A stretch of DNA of 64,000 nucleotides from Burkholderiaceae bacterium (GTDB lineage Bacteria > Pseudomonadota > Gammaproteobacteria > Burkholderiales > Burkholderiaceae_E): contig JAMLIS010000001.1 of assembly GCA_023954015.1 (NCBI GenBank), positions 62,001 to 126,000 on the forward strand, in the 5' to 3' direction. Position 1 is the first letter of the stretch. Every line of letters begins with the position of its first letter. This document shows positions 1 to 10,856 of this stretch, piece after piece. The notes under the pieces were generated by a model, which saw only the letters and a program-made list of their open reading frames with translations, made no database searches and was not told the origin of the DNA. The position numbers were made by a program, and so were the translations under genes.

Positions 1-433
1 CCGTATGGCGACCGAGATAGTGCAGGCCCTTTTCGGCATGCAGCTTTGCGATGTAGTCGTAACCGCCATTCTGGCGAAGCTCCTGCGCCGAGAGCTCGGA
101 GAGCTTGAATGCATCGGCCTCGGGAAGCACGTTCGTATAGTAGGCACCCGTGATGCTGACCATGTCGAAGACGCCCGAGGCAACACGACCGGTCAACTGG
201 AACGGGCTACCGATCGCCGGCGCGCCACCCTTGTAGTCGATTCGCACGATTCCCTTGCCGCGTTCATTGAGCGTCTCGACCCACGCTTCGAAACGCTGCG
301 AATCCGCAGCTCCTTTCGGGAATCCGCTCACCGCAGTGAGCACGGTCTCGGCGGCGCGGACATCCTGCAAGGGCGCCATCACGCCGACGGCGAATGCCGT
401 GATGGTGATGACTCTTCTGAGCTTGACGATCAT
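1..433 (-). CDS. TRAP transporter solute-binding protein (DctP family), 3' part outside window
   Basis: The protein starts at the ATG at 433 and runs off the left edge, so about 144 residues are visible. Residues 1-25 form a signal peptide ending near VRAAE, so the protein should be periplasmic. The mature part (AVSGFPKGAADSQRFEAWVE, then DYKGGAPAIGS and a segment on converting a signal into VSITGAYYTNVLPEAD) follows the N-lobe pattern of DctP-type TRAP receptors. It lies 34 bp downstream of the opine-dehydrogenase-like gene on the same strand, so it is probably the uptake receptor of that operon. The permease genes would lie beyond the edge. The ligand cannot be told from this fragment. Family assignment is fairly firm. 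Confidence 0.75.
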   Translation of the reverse strand, partial: MIVKLRRVITITAFAVGVMAPLQDVRAAETVLTAVSGFPKGAADSQRFEAWVETLNERGKGIVRIDYKGGAPAIGSPFQLTGRVASGVFDMVSITGAYYTNVLPEADAFKLSELSAQELRQNGGYDYIAKLHAEKGLHYLGRHT

Positions 434-467
434 GTCTGTCTCCAATCGTTTCGTCGTGTGTCGCATC

Positions 468-1553
468 TCAACCCAACCCGACTTGCAACATGCGGCCGAG
501 GGATTCCCGGTCATGGCCGTGCAGCGCCAGCGCTTGCCAGGAGCGTTTTCCGTTGCGCAGGTCTTCACCCACGACCGCCGAAGCGAGCGCGACGAGGCCG
601 GCTGCAATCGGCATGTCGACGCCTGCCCATTTCGCCAGCGAAACATAGAGGACGAGCCCCATCGCGACGTCCTCGCGCATGTAGCGGTGTGACTTCAGAT
701 CGATTCTCTCGCGCCAGTCACCGCTGGCCGTCAGCTTCTCGTGCGAAGACTTGCCGTACATCCATTCCTCGCGCTGGTCGTCGTAGTGATCGGCAAGGGG
801 GAAATGGGGGGCACCATAGCCGAGCGCTTCACGCAATCGAATGCGCTCGCGGTCCAGTGCATCCGTGACGCGACGAATCGAGGGCTGGGTGCCCTCGTTG
901 TGGATGTCCCAGGCGTCGTAGTGCTCGAGCGGCCCCGCGTTCATCAGGATCAGCGGCGGATGGATGATCGGCCCGGCATTCATCAGCGCCCCGTCGAGCA
1001 GGTCGACGCACGGCTCGACGGCAGGGAAAGCGCTCCCGATGAGTTCGAGCGCCCGGCCCGTCTCGCACGTGGGAAACACGCCCGTGGGCAGCCGCGTGGC
1101 CCGTACGCTGATGGTGACGCGATCCTCGCCATGCTTGCGTGCCAGATACGGCAAGGTTCCGCTTTCGGCAACGGCTACCCGCGCCCGGTTACCCGCCGTC
1201 TTCATCTCGCGCGCAAGCAGGAACCCACCGAAGGTACCCGGAGGCAGGAATACGACCTGTCCGTGGCGCAAAAGCGGCGCCAGCGCAGCGAACAGGCCGT
1301 CCTGAGCGGTCGCGGGCAGCGGGATCACAACGAGCTCGGCGTCATCGATCGCCTCGCGCAGATCGAGCGTGGCCTTGCCGAGCACGACACGGCGAGTACC
1401 GGCGGCGTCGGTCAGCGTAACGGCCTGATCGCGCAGCACCGGCGCGAATGCGGTCGCATCGCGCCGCCAAAGCCGAAGATCGTGGCCGTTCTCCGCCAGG
1501 TCGCAAGCGGCTGCATAACATCCGTTTCCGCCGCCCAGCACCGCCACACGCAC
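468..1553 (-). CDS. NAD(P)-dependent opine dehydrogenase-like enzyme
   Basis: This 361-residue protein opens with a Rossmann dinucleotide loop, GGGNGCYAAA at residues 7-16. Its C-terminal half carries the helical domain of the octopine/nopaline dehydrogenase family (HNEGTQPSIRRVTDALDRER and a following LREALGYGAPHFPL stretch). Family members oxidise or form N-(carboxyalkyl)amino acids, and some act on other 2-hydroxy or imino acids. It sits between a GntR/FCD regulator (29 bp upstream) and a TRAP receptor (34 bp downstream) on the same strand, which suggests catabolism of an imported opine-like or hydroxy acid. Substrate is not deducible. A ketopantoate-reductase-like role is a less likely alternative, because the helical domain matches the opine type better. 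Confidence 0.8.
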   Translation of the reverse strand: MRVAVLGGGNGCYAAACDLAENGHDLRLWRRDATAFAPVLRDQAVTLTDAAGTRRVVLGKATLDLREAIDDAELVVIPLPATAQDGLFAALAPLLRHGQVVFLPPGTFGGFLLAREMKTAGNRARVAVAESGTLPYLARKHGEDRVTISVRATRLPTGVFPTCETGRALELIGSAFPAVEPCVDLLDGALMNAGPIIHPPLILMNAGPLEHYDAWDIHNEGTQPSIRRVTDALDRERIRLREALGYGAPHFPLADHYDDQREEWMYGKSSHEKLTASGDWRERIDLKSHRYMREDVAMGLVLYVSLAKWAGVDMPIAAGLVALASAVVGEDLRNGKRSWQALALHGHDRESLGRMLQVGLG

Positions 1554-1582
1554 GTTACGCCCCTCCTCTGCGGAACAGCTGG

Positions 1583-2242
1583 TCAGCTCGCAACCCGATG
1601 CAACTCGCCGAGGCTGCGCAGAAAATCGGCAAGCACCTCACCGTTCATGCTGACGTGGGCCCGGGTCGCCACCTCGGTTTCGTCCGGATCGCCGTTCTTG
1701 ATTGCAGCGATCATTCGCGCGTGCTCCTCGTGTGACTGTTCGATGCGACCGCGCCAGGCAAAGTGCCGACGTCGATAAGGACCGAAACGATTGCGAAGCG
1801 CGCGCAGCTGTTCCTCGAGCAGACCGTTGTGCGCGGCTCGATAGAGCACGTCGTGAAAGGCAACATCGCAACGGTAATACTCGTCGATGTCGCCCACGCG
1901 CGCCGCCTCGGCGGCATCCTCGAACGAGTGTTCGAGGGCAGCGCGATCGGCCTCGGTAGCACGTCTGGCGGCCAATCGCCCGCACAGGGCTTCGAGCTGC
2001 GCCATCACCTCGAACGCGTCGAGCAGGTCCTGTACCGTGAACGCCGCAACGATCGGGCTGCGCGCGCGGCGCATCTCGATCAGCCCGATTGCGGCAAGTT
2101 GATGGAGCGCTTCGCGCACCGGTGTGCGCGAGACACCGAAGCGGCGCGCGAGCGTGGGCTCGTCGAGCCGGACGCCGGGCAGAAGCTGCCCGGCGACGAT
2201 TTCCCTCTCCAGTACCTCGCGTACGCGATCCGGATGCCGCAT
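1583..2242 (-). CDS. GntR family regulator, FCD (FadR-like) subfamily
   Basis: A 219-residue regulator. Residues 1-70 form the winged helix with the signature ARRFGVSRTPVREALHQL. The rest is the all-helical FCD ligand domain with candidate metal or ligand residues in CDVAFHDVLYRAAHN, SHEEHARMIAAI and ATRAHVSMNG. The ATG at 2242 has a purine-rich site (GGGGAGAA) just upstream. It is the first gene of a leftward run with an opine-dehydrogenase-like enzyme and a TRAP receptor, so it probably controls them and itself. A GTATAC-centred palindrome 43 bp upstream is a plausible operator. FCD regulators usually respond to carboxylic acids, and the effector here is unknown. Confidence 0.88.
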   Translation of the reverse strand: MRHPDRVREVLEREIVAGQLLPGVRLDEPTLARRFGVSRTPVREALHQLAAIGLIEMRRARSPIVAAFTVQDLLDAFEVMAQLEALCGRLAARRATEADRAALEHSFEDAAEAARVGDIDEYYRCDVAFHDVLYRAAHNGLLEEQLRALRNRFGPYRRRHFAWRGRIEQSHEEHARMIAAIKNGDPDETEVATRAHVSMNGEVLADFLRSLGELHRVAS

Positions 2243-2284
2243 TTTCTCCCCGGCTTATTTTTCCGCTTAATGCGCGTTTTCGTG

Positions 2285-2299
2285 AATCGTATACGGATT
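2285..2299. promoter_or_regulatory. Putative operator of the GntR/FCD regulator
   Basis: The 15-bp element AATCGTATACGGATT has a perfect CGTATACG core and near-symmetric flanks. GTATAC-centred sites are typical operators of FCD-type GntR proteins. It lies 43 bp upstream of the regulator start, in locally AT-richer DNA, where a promoter is expected. Autoregulation and control of the downstream catabolic genes are inferred. Confidence 0.45.
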
Positions 2300-2469
2300 G
2301 ATCCGATGCGCATAGCCCCGAGCGATGCCCGATGCACTGAACCACGTTCCTCCGCTGTCGCCGACGTGGGTCCCTGCGCTGGCACGTGGCGCGCGCAGCG
2401 GCGGAACGTCTCCGACGCGGCGGACCTGCCCGGTTCTACGGGCCGCGCGTCCGCCAGCCGCGAGGAGTC

Positions 2470-2586
2470 CCGAAGAACAGCCGGTTCCCCGAAGAGCAGA
2501 TCGTCAAGATTCCGCGGAGCCGACGCGAATTCGGTAGCAGAGGTCGCGCACAAGCACAAAGTGAGCGAGCAGACGATCTACACACT
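2470..2586 (+). pseudogene. Remnant of an IS3-family transposase OrfA (N-terminal HTH), frameshifted
   Basis: Reading from 2470 gives KNSRFPEEQIVKI, which matches the opening of IS3-group OrfA proteins. After a one-base frame change near 2512 the next frame gives SVAEVAHKHKVSEQTIYTLS, the expected continuation through the helix-turn-helix. Only about 39 codons are present, the frame is broken, and the match ends against the cytochrome c gene. No OrfB or terminal inverted repeats are visible. The rest of the 343-bp gap between the GntR gene and the cytochrome gene shows only the operator above and nothing else recognisable. It marks an old insertion at the left border of the copper island. Confidence 0.65.
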
Positions 2587-3056
2587 CAGCCGCCGCGCGC
2601 TGCCCGCTCGCGCGCTTCGTGACGCTGCTGCACCTCCCGCGGCCACGTCGAACGAATGTACGCGAGCACAGCGCGGATCTGCGCATCGGAAAGCGTGCCG
2701 CCGAACGCCGGCATGTCGCTTTCGTAACCCGCCGGCGCGTATTTCCCGACACCTTCCTTCACGATGCCGAACAGCACGTCCGATGGGTGGTGCCAGGTGT
2801 GACCGGTGGCATCGTGCGGCGGCGCAGGCATGCGTCCGGACGGCAGGCGTTTCGTCCAGTCGGACTGGCCTTCCAGCTTCGTGCCGTGGCAACTTGCGCA
2901 GTAGCGGTCGTAGATGCCGCGGCCCTGCGCGAGAACTGCAGCGTCGTTCGTCTCGAACCAGTTCCCGCGCGACGAAAGCCCGATCTGTTGCCACCCCAGA
3001 GCCGCGCTCGCCGCGACTGCGAGCGCTGCAAGCAAAATCCAGGCCCATCGCGTCAT
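2586..3056 (-). CDS. Membrane-anchored or periplasmic c-type cytochrome
   Basis: This 156-residue protein has an N-terminal hydrophobic segment (residues 5-22), uncleaved anchor or signal peptide. It has one haem c site, CASCH, at residues 53-57. A likely distal ligand is Met115 in SDMPAFGG, and a class I C-terminal helix follows (LSDAQIRAVLAYIRSTWP). It begins 22 bp after the stop of the copper ATPase gene on the same strand and is the last gene of the leftward copper run. Cytochromes of this kind are often found beside copper ATPases and may take or pass electrons in the periplasm. The precise partner is unknown. Confidence 0.85.
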   Translation of the reverse strand: MTRWAWILLAALAVAASAALGWQQIGLSSRGNWFETNDAAVLAQGRGIYDRYCASCHGTKLEGQSDWTKRLPSGRMPAPPHDATGHTWHHPSDVLFGIVKEGVGKYAPAGYESDMPAFGGTLSDAQIRAVLAYIRSTWPREVQQRHEARERAARGG

Positions 3057-3078
3057 TCGTTTTCCCCCTGCTTGCGCC

Positions 3079-5198
<2,120 letters not shown>

Positions 5199-5202
<4 letters not shown>

Positions 5203-5675
5203 GAATAACTCCGATACACCGAGGTCGTTCCGTCGCGTTTCACGAGCAGCACTTCGTAGGCGTCCTTTCGACCCCGGTATTCCGGACCGTCCATGCCCGG
5301 TGAACCGATCGGCATGCCGGGCACCGCCAGTCCGATCGCCGTCGGCTTCTCGCTCAACAGGCGTCGAATGTCGTCGGCCGGGACGTGTCCTTCGATCGCG
5401 TAGCCCGCGACGACCGCGGTGTGGCAGGAGCCCAGGTTCCCGGGAATCCCGGCTCGGGCCCGCATGGCCGTATTACCGCTGTCGTTGACCGTCACGCGAA
5501 AGCCGTTGTCCTGCATGTGCTTCGCCCAGTCCTTGCAGCAGCCGCAGCTGGGGCTCTTCCAGACCTCGATCGATGGCGTCGCCCGTTGCGCGGCGAGCCT
5601 GCCGGGCAAACCGGTGACGAAGGCACCGAAAGCGAGGACCGGCATCGTGACAATGGCGCGTCGAACATTCTTCAT
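5199..5675 (-). CDS. DUF411 family periplasmic metal-associated protein
   Basis: This 158-residue protein has a signal peptide (about residues 1-29). A CGCC cluster at residues 44-47 sits in the context [10 protein letters not shown], and a second Cys-His pair follows at 84-85 (GSCHTAVV). This is the pattern of the DUF411 family, which recurs in copper-resistance loci and has a thioredoxin-like topology. A periplasmic copper-binding or thiol-redox role is inferred from the cysteines and the neighbours. Its stop overlaps the start of copA by 4 bp, and it lies 54 bp after the sensor kinase stop, so all are probably cotranscribed. Confidence 0.85.
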
Positions 5676-5729
5676 GGGATGCTCCGTGCAAGTCGCATTC
5701 GAGAGGCGGTGGCTCGTTGGCCGGGGCGA

Positions 5730-7124
5730 TCAGCCCGCCGGCAACGCAATTTCGAAGCGGACGGATCCCTCGGCGCACGAAGCCCCGATCTCGCCGCCGT
5801 GCGCTTCGATGATCGACTTCGTGATCGCCAGGCCCAGTCCCGCACCGTCGCCCTTGCTACGGCGCGATGGATCGACCCGGTAGAACCGGTCGAACAGCCG
5901 CGGGAGATGCTCGCCGGCGATCGGTTCGCCCGGATTCTCCACTCGAAGTTCCGTTCGGTTCCCGCTGCGTCCGATCCGCACCGTGATCGCCTTGCCGTGC
6001 GCCGTATGGCGAATCGCATTCGCGAGCAGGTTGCCCAGCGCCCGACGCAGCATTGCCCGATCTCCGCGGACGCAGCCTTCGCCGATCAGAACCAGGTCGA
6101 CGCCGCGCTCTTCGCTCAGCGCATCGTAGAACGCGAAAAGCTGCCGGATCTCTTCGTCGAGCGAAACCGTCTCGTCGGCGTTCTGGATCAAGCCGTTGTC
6201 GGCCTTGGCGAGAAAGAGCATGTCCGAGGTCATGTGAGCCAGGCGCTCGTACTCTTCCAGGTTCGAATACAGCACTTCGCGATACTCGTCCGCCGTGCGC
6301 GCCTTCGACAGCGCAACCTGCGTCTGCATCATCAGGTTGCCGACCGGTGTGCGCAGCTCGTGGGCGAGGTCGGACGAGAAATCGGACAGCCGCCGAAACG
6401 AATCCTCGAGTCGGTCGAGCATGTCGTTGAACGCCACGGCGAGGTCGGAGAGTTCGGCGGGAACCGACTCGGGCGGCAGGCGCTCGCCGAGGCGGTTCGC
6501 CGAAATGCGCTGTGTGAGCTTGAGCATCCGGCGCGCCGGCGCGAGGCCGCGCCGCGCCGAGACCCAGCCGAGCAATGCGGAGATGACGATGCCGGCAGCG
6601 ATCGCAAGCCACAAGCTGTTGCGGAACTCCGCCATGAAGCTGCGGTGAAAGTCGATGTTCAACGCGACTTCGGCAATGGCCGGCGCTTCGCCCGCATTCC
6701 CCGTGGCGGCGCTGCCCGCGATGCCGCGGTATCGCCGGTCATCGCTTTCCCAGGTGATCGAGCGGATTTCGGTCGCCGCAGCGCCCGGCCCCGTGCTCGA
6801 ACGCAGGACCTCGGGAAACAGCAGGTCCGACGATGCGTACAGAATCCGGCCATCCGGGCCGATGACCTGGACGAAAAGATCGTGATGACCGATCAGCGCG
6901 CTGTCCAGCGCTGCGGAGAGCGGCGCGACCCCGCGCTGGGTGCGAGTATCGGCAAGCGTGGCGCGGACCAGTTCCAGCTTGCCCTGCAGCGTCCGCAGGT
7001 CCTGCTCGGCGAGATGCGCTTCCACCAGCCTGCCGATCACGAAGCCACCCACGAGCAGGACGGCGGTGGATGCGATGGAGAAGTAGAGCGTGAGCCGAAG
7101 CGTGATCGAGCGGGGTCGCTTCAT
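5730..7124 (-). CDS. copS: Heavy-metal sensor histidine kinase (CusS/CopS type)
   Basis: A 464-residue membrane kinase. TM1 is at about 12-32, then a periplasmic sensor of about 130 residues, TM2 at about 170-190, and a HAMP linker. The phosphoacceptor is His255 in [10 protein letters not shown]. The ATP-binding domain has the N box [10 protein letters not shown] and the G box GAGLGLAIT from 427. The ATG at 7124 overlaps the stop of the response regulator gene (ATGA), which fixes the start and implies coupled translation. Length and layout match kinases of the CusS/CopS/IrlS group, which sense periplasmic Cu+ or Ag+. The metal is inferred from the surrounding genes rather than from recognised ligands. 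Confidence 0.92.
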   Translation of the reverse strand: MKRPRSITLRLTLYFSIASTAVLLVGGFVIGRLVEAHLAEQDLRTLQGKLELVRATLADTRTQRGVAPLSAALDSALIGHHDLFVQVIGPDGRILYASSDLLFPEVLRSSTGPGAAATEIRSITWESDDRRYRGIAGSAATGNAGEAPAIAEVALNIDFHRSFMAEFRNSLWLAIAAGIVISALLGWVSARRGLAPARRMLKLTQRISANRLGERLPPESVPAELSDLAVAFNDMLDRLEDSFRRLSDFSSDLAHELRTPVGNLMMQTQVALSKARTADEYREVLYSNLEEYERLAHMTSDMLFLAKADNGLIQNADETVSLDEEIRQLFAFYDALSEERGVDLVLIGEGCVRGDRAMLRRALGNLLANAIRHTAHGKAITVRIGRSGNRTELRVENPGEPIAGEHLPRLFDRFYRVDPSRRSKGDGAGLGLAITKSIIEAHGGEIGASCAEGSVRFEIALPAG

Positions 7125-7801
7125 GCCGAGTCCGGTTGCTCGATCACGTATCCCATCCCGCGCACGGTGCGGATGAGTTTCGGCTCGAACTCGTCGTCGA
7201 TCTTCGCGCGCAGCCGGCGAACGGCGACTTCGATCACGTTGGTGTCGCTGTCGAAATTCATGTCCCACACCTGCGAAGCGATCAGCGAGCGCGGCAGCAC
7301 CTCGCCCCGGCGACGCAGCAACAGTTCGAGCAACGAGAACTCCTTGGCGGTGAGGTCGATGCGCCTGCCCGCACGGGTCGCCCTGCGGCGAAGCAGATCG
7401 AGTTCGAGATCGGCTACGTGCAGGCGCTCCGGCTCGCGTACCGTGCCCCTGCGCAGCAGCGTGCGCACGCGGGCGAGCAGTTCCGAGAATGCGAAAGGCT
7501 TTACCAGGTAATCGTCGGCTCCGAGCTCGAGCCCCTTGACCCGGTCGTCGACCTGGTCGCGCGCGGTGAGAAACAGTACCGGCATCGTCTTGCCGGCCGC
7601 TCGTACGCGGCGAAGTACTTCCCATCCGTCGATCCCGGGAAGCATCACATCGAGCACCAGCAGATCGTATTCGCCGTGCAGCGCGAGATGCAGGCCATCG
7701 GTTCCCGTTCGCGCCAGGTCCGTCACGAATCCGGCTTCGCTCGAGCCCTGGCTCAGGTAATCGCCCGTCTTGCGTTCGTCCTCGACGATCAGGATCTTCA
7801 T
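7121..7801 (-). CDS. copR: Heavy-metal response regulator, OmpR/PhoB family (CopR/CusR)
   Basis: The 226-residue regulator starts at the ATG at 7801 (MKILIVEDE). The receiver has the acidic pair E7-D8, the phosphorylated Asp51 in [10 protein letters not shown] and the conserved Lys101 in [10 protein letters not shown]-terminal winged helix carries [19 protein letters not shown] and the recognition segment [15 protein letters not shown]. An upstream in-frame extension to 7864 exists, but it runs into the promoter region and lacks family similarity. A 20-bp palindrome 85 bp upstream is the expected binding site. It should activate both its own leftward run and the divergent efflux genes when copper is sensed by its kinase partner. 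Confidence 0.93.
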   Translation of the reverse strand: MKILIVEDERKTGDYLSQGSSEAGFVTDLARTGTDGLHLALHGEYDLLVLDVMLPGIDGWEVLRRVRAAGKTMPVLFLTARDQVDDRVKGLELGADDYLVKPFAFSELLARVRTLLRRGTVREPERLHVADLELDLLRRRATRAGRRIDLTAKEFSLLELLLRRRGEVLPRSLIASQVWDMNFDSDTNVIEVAVRRLRAKIDDEFEPKLIRTVRGMGYVIEQPDSA

Positions 7802-7886
7802 CGACAGTCCCTCGTTCCGATCGATTCGCATGCGTTCGGGAATGCACACGCGCCGATTGTGCATGCGGTGAGTTGCGGGCAGCCGA

Positions 7887-7906
7887 CGATTACAAAGATG
7901 TAATCG
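7887..7906. promoter_or_regulatory. CopR/CusR-type palindromic box in divergent promoter
   Basis: CGATTACAAAGATGTAATCG has perfect 8-bp arms around a 4-bp centre. ATTACA-N4-TGTAAT-like palindromes are the known target type of CopR/CusR/PcoR regulators. It lies 85 bp upstream of copR and 35 bp upstream of the outer-membrane channel gene, in the only intergenic space between the two divergent copper runs. No second copy is visible in the gaps ahead of the DUF411, multicopper oxidase or DUF305 genes, so this single site may serve both directions. Confidence 0.8.
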
Positions 7907-7941
7907 GACGGTAAGGACCGTGTCGAAATCGCCGCCGCACG

Positions 7942-9165
7942 ATGGCGCCGATGAAAAGAACCCGGCGCTTCTGCCTGAACCTTGCGGTCACCGCTTCGCT
8001 GGCGCTAGGCATCGCCGCTGCTCGTGCCCAGGGGCTCTCCGACGCGTTCGAGCGGGCATGGGCACGGTATCCGCTCGCATCCAGCCTCGACGCGCGTGAT
8101 GCCGAGGCGCGCGCACGCGCCGAGGTCGCCGCCGGGATGACGCCTGGTCCAGCGGCCGCTTCGTTGTCGGCGCTAAGCGATCGGTTGAACCGGAACCGGG
8201 GTGCGCAGAAGTGGGAAGCCGAGGTCGGGGTGCCGCTGTGGCTGCCGGGCCAGCGGGCGGCCCGACAGGCGCATGCCCGCAGCGTCATTGTCGACGTCCA
8301 TGCGCAAGCGGCTGCGCTGCGGCTGCTGGTCGCCGGTGAGGTGCGCGCGACCTGGTGGGAGCTGGCGGCGGCGCGCAACGCCCGCGATTCTGCGTTGCTT
8401 CGAGTCGGCACGGCGCGCACGCTGGAGTCGGACGTGCTGCGCCGCTTCGAGGCAGGCGAGCTGGCCCGCACCGATGCGAATCTCGCGCGCAACGAGCGCC
8501 TGGCGGCCGAAGCCGAAGCGCTCGACGCACGGACCGCGGTGCTGGCGGCCGAAGCGAAATACCGGACGTTGACCGGCGTCGAGGCTCCGAACCTGCTCCC
8601 CGCCGAAGACCGGGCGCCGGAAACGACGTCGTTGCGGGATCACCCCGAACGCGTCGCGGCGGCCACGGCCTCCGACGTGGCTCGCGCGGCGCTGCTCGTC
8701 GCCAGCAGGTCGCGTCGCGAGGCGCCGGAACTGGCCGTGCGCGTCGAGCGCGATCGCGGCGACGGCGCAGAACCGTTCTCCAATGCGATCGGCCTGAAGG
8801 TGACGATTCCCTTTTCGTCGGATGCGCAGGCGCGACAGCAGACCGCCGCCGCGCGCGCCGACGCTTCGCGGGCCGACGCCGAACTGGCGTCGACCGACGT
8901 CAGGCTCGCGATCGAAGTCGAACGTGCGCGCGCAGCGCTCGAAGCCGCGCAGCGGCAGCTCGCCACCGCCCAGCGCCGGCGCGAACTCACGGCGGAAAAC
9001 CTGCAATGGATCGAGCGTTCGTTCGCGCTCGGCGAGACCGATCTGACCACGCTGCTGCGCGTGCGGGCCACCGCGCTGGAGGCGCAGGCCCTCGACGCGC
9101 GCCAGCGCGTGGCGCGCGACGCGGCCCGCTCGCAGCTGTATCAAGCCCTCGGAGTGCTCCCATGA
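7942..9165 (+). CDS. Outer-membrane efflux channel, TolC family (CusC/CzcC type)
   Basis: A 407-residue protein with a signal peptide ending near AAARAQG. It is followed by long helical segments rich in Ala, Arg and Glu that repeat the two-fold OEP pattern ([20 protein letters not shown] in one half, [20 protein letters not shown] in the other). No lipobox Cys is seen. The chosen ATG is 7942, and an in-frame ATG at 7951 is an equally good start with the same signal peptide. It is the first rightward gene after the CopR box and its stop overlaps the next start by 4 bp. It should form the outer-membrane exit duct for the RND pump encoded downstream. Confidence 0.88.
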   Translation: MAPMKRTRRFCLNLAVTASLALGIAAARAQGLSDAFERAWARYPLASSLDARDAEARARAEVAAGMTPGPAAASLSALSDRLNRNRGAQKWEAEVGVPLWLPGQRAARQAHARSVIVDVHAQAAALRLLVAGEVRATWWELAAARNARDSALLRVGTARTLESDVLRRFEAGELARTDANLARNERLAAEAEALDARTAVLAAEAKYRTLTGVEAPNLLPAEDRAPETTSLRDHPERVAAATASDVARAALLVASRSRREAPELAVRVERDRGDGAEPFSNAIGLKVTIPFSSDAQARQQTAAARADASRADAELASTDVRLAIEVERARAALEAAQRQLATAQRRRELTAENLQWIERSFALGETDLTTLLRVRATALEAQALDARQRVARDAARSQLYQALGVLP

Positions 9166-9710
9166 AACGAGTTGTCCCGTTGCTGATCGCGGCAGCGCTG
9201 GCACTGCCCACGTGGGCCCACGAAGGCGAGGACCATGGCGCACCTGCGCCGCCGGCCGCCGCCACCGAAGTCGCGCCGCGCGCGGCGACCGTCACCGAGA
9301 CGTTCGGCGTGCTCGTGGCCGCACGACACGGCGGGTTGGTCCTGTATCTCGATCGCTCCGAGACGAACGAGCCGGTGACCGGCGCCCGGATCGAAGTGGA
9401 GAGCGGCGCATCGAGAACCGTGGCCCGGCCCGAAGAGCCCGGCGTGTACTGGCTCGAGACGCAGCACTTTGCCCCGCCGGGGAAGTATCCGATGACGATT
9501 GCGGTCGAGGCCGACGACGCAGCCGACCTGATGAGCGTCACGCTCGAGGTGCCGGCGCAGGCGACGGCAACGCCGTCCCCGACTCATTCGATTTCCTGGG
9601 ATCGCGCCGCGCTTTGGGGTGCCTCCGGCGCACTGCTGCTTGCCGGGGTCGGGTTCGTCGCCGTACGCCGCAGAAGCCGGAACCTCCGGATCGAGGAAAC
9701 CACGCGATGA
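9162..9710 (+). CDS. His-rich membrane-anchored periplasmic protein of the efflux operon
   Basis: This 182-residue protein has a signal peptide (1-19) and a mature N-terminus HEGEDHG, a likely metal-binding cluster. A beta-rich domain of about 90 residues follows, with NEPVTGARIEVES and PGKYPMTIAVEA, resembling YtkA/FixH-like immunoglobulin folds. A C-terminal transmembrane helix at about 146-166 ends in a basic tail. Start and stop overlap both neighbours by 4 bp (ATGA), so its output is locked to the channel and adaptor. A role in handing metal to the adaptor or sensing it in the periplasm is inferred. I do not recognise a named family member. Confidence 0.8.
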   Translation: MKRVVPLLIAAALALPTWAHEGEDHGAPAPPAAATEVAPRAATVTETFGVLVAARHGGLVLYLDRSETNEPVTGARIEVESGASRTVARPEEPGVYWLETQHFAPPGKYPMTIAVEADDAADLMSVTLEVPAQATATPSPTHSISWDRAALWGASGALLLAGVGFVAVRRRSRNLRIEETTR

Positions 9711-10855
9711 TTTCGCGCCCTCTCGCCGCGCTGTTCGCTGCGGCAATCGCTGTCGCGGCCGCTTCCGTCGCGGCTCACGGCGACGAAGACCACGCGCAGC
9801 CCGCCGCGGCTCGCGCTGTCGCGGACAAGACCACGAGTGCTGCGTTCGGTATCGACGATGCGGTCGGGGCTCGACGCGAGGCCGATGGGAGTCTCTTCGT
9901 GCCCAAGCCGGTCCAGTACCGGCTCGGCGTGCGCACTCGCCGGATGAAGGCGGACGAGCTCGCCGTCACCGTTCAGCTCAGCGGAAAGGTCGTCGCCGAT
10001 CCGAACGCCGGCGGGCGTGTGCAGACGAGCCAGGCCGGACGCATCGAAGCGGGACCCCGGGGCCTGCCGGTGCTCGGGCAACGCGTGAACAAGGGCGATG
10101 TGCTCGCATGGGTGCAGCCGACGATCGGAAACATCGAACGTGGGACCCAGCAGGCCGAGCTGGCCGCGCTCGACGCACAGGTCGAGATCGCGAAAAGCCG
10201 CGCGGCGCGGTACGAGCAACTCGAAGGCGCGATCCCGCGCAAGGACGTCGAAGCCGCGCAGGTGGAACTGAAATCGCTGCGGGCGCGCCGGGCCGCCGTG
10301 GTCACCGGACTGCAGTCACGCGAGCCGCTGCGGGCACCGGTCTCGGGTGTGGTGAGTGCGACGGCTACGGTGGCCGGACAGCTCGTCGAGTCGCGCGAAG
10401 TCCTCTTCGATATCGTCGATCCGGCGCGCCTGGCGGTCGAGGCGCTCGCGTACGACCCGGCGCTCGTCGATGGCGTCGAAGAAGCGAGCGCAGCGGTGGC
10501 CGGCAGGACGCTCGCCTTGCAATTCGTCGGTGCCGGCCGCGAGCTGCGCGGACAGGCGCTGCCGTTGCTTTTCCGGGCGCAATCGGCCGAGGTTCCGTTG
10601 GCCATCGGGCAGCCGCTGCAGGTGATCGCCCGCACCCGCGCCACCGTAACGGGGATCGCGGTCCCGCAGCAGGCGCTGGTGCGCAACCGGGCGGGCGAGA
10701 TCGTCGTCTGGGTCCATTCCGGCCCCGAGCGGTTCAGTCCCCGGCGAGTCGAGTCCCGGCAGCTGGACGCGCACACCGTCGTCGTGACCTCGGGTGTCGA
10801 GACCGGCGATCGGGTCGTCGTTTCGGGCGCGAGCCTGCTCGCGCAGGTTCGCTGA
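9707..10855 (+). CDS. RND efflux periplasmic adaptor subunit (CusB/CzcB type)
   Basis: The 382-residue membrane-fusion protein begins at the ATG at 9707, which overlaps the previous stop by 4 bp. A signal peptide (1-23) is followed by HGDEDHAQ, a His/Asp metal-binding tail. Then come a biotinyl-lipoyl half domain, a helical hairpin (QQAELAALDAQVEIAKSRAA), the second lipoyl half (REPLRAPVSGVVS) and beta-barrel and membrane-proximal domains ending in VETGDRVVVSGASLL. It should bridge the inner-membrane pump and the outer-membrane channel and may deliver metal to the pump. Family membership is clear, metal specificity is not. Confidence 0.9.
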   Translation: MISRPLAALFAAAIAVAAASVAAHGDEDHAQPAAARAVADKTTSAAFGIDDAVGARREADGSLFVPKPVQYRLGVRTRRMKADELAVTVQLSGKVVADPNAGGRVQTSQAGRIEAGPRGLPVLGQRVNKGDVLAWVQPTIGNIERGTQQAELAALDAQVEIAKSRAARYEQLEGAIPRKDVEAAQVELKSLRARRAAVVTGLQSREPLRAPVSGVVSATATVAGQLVESREVLFDIVDPARLAVEALAYDPALVDGVEEASAAVAGRTLALQFVGAGRELRGQALPLLFRAQSAEVPLAIGQPLQVIARTRATVTGIAVPQQALVRNRAGEIVVWVHSGPERFSPRRVESRQLDAHTVVVTSGVETGDRVVVSGASLLAQVR

Positions 10856-10856
10856 C

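Noticed and set aside
2345..2362. Sigma-54 -24/-12 promoter
   Set aside because: TGGCAC occurs near 2380 and 29205, but neither has a TTGC element at the required spacing.
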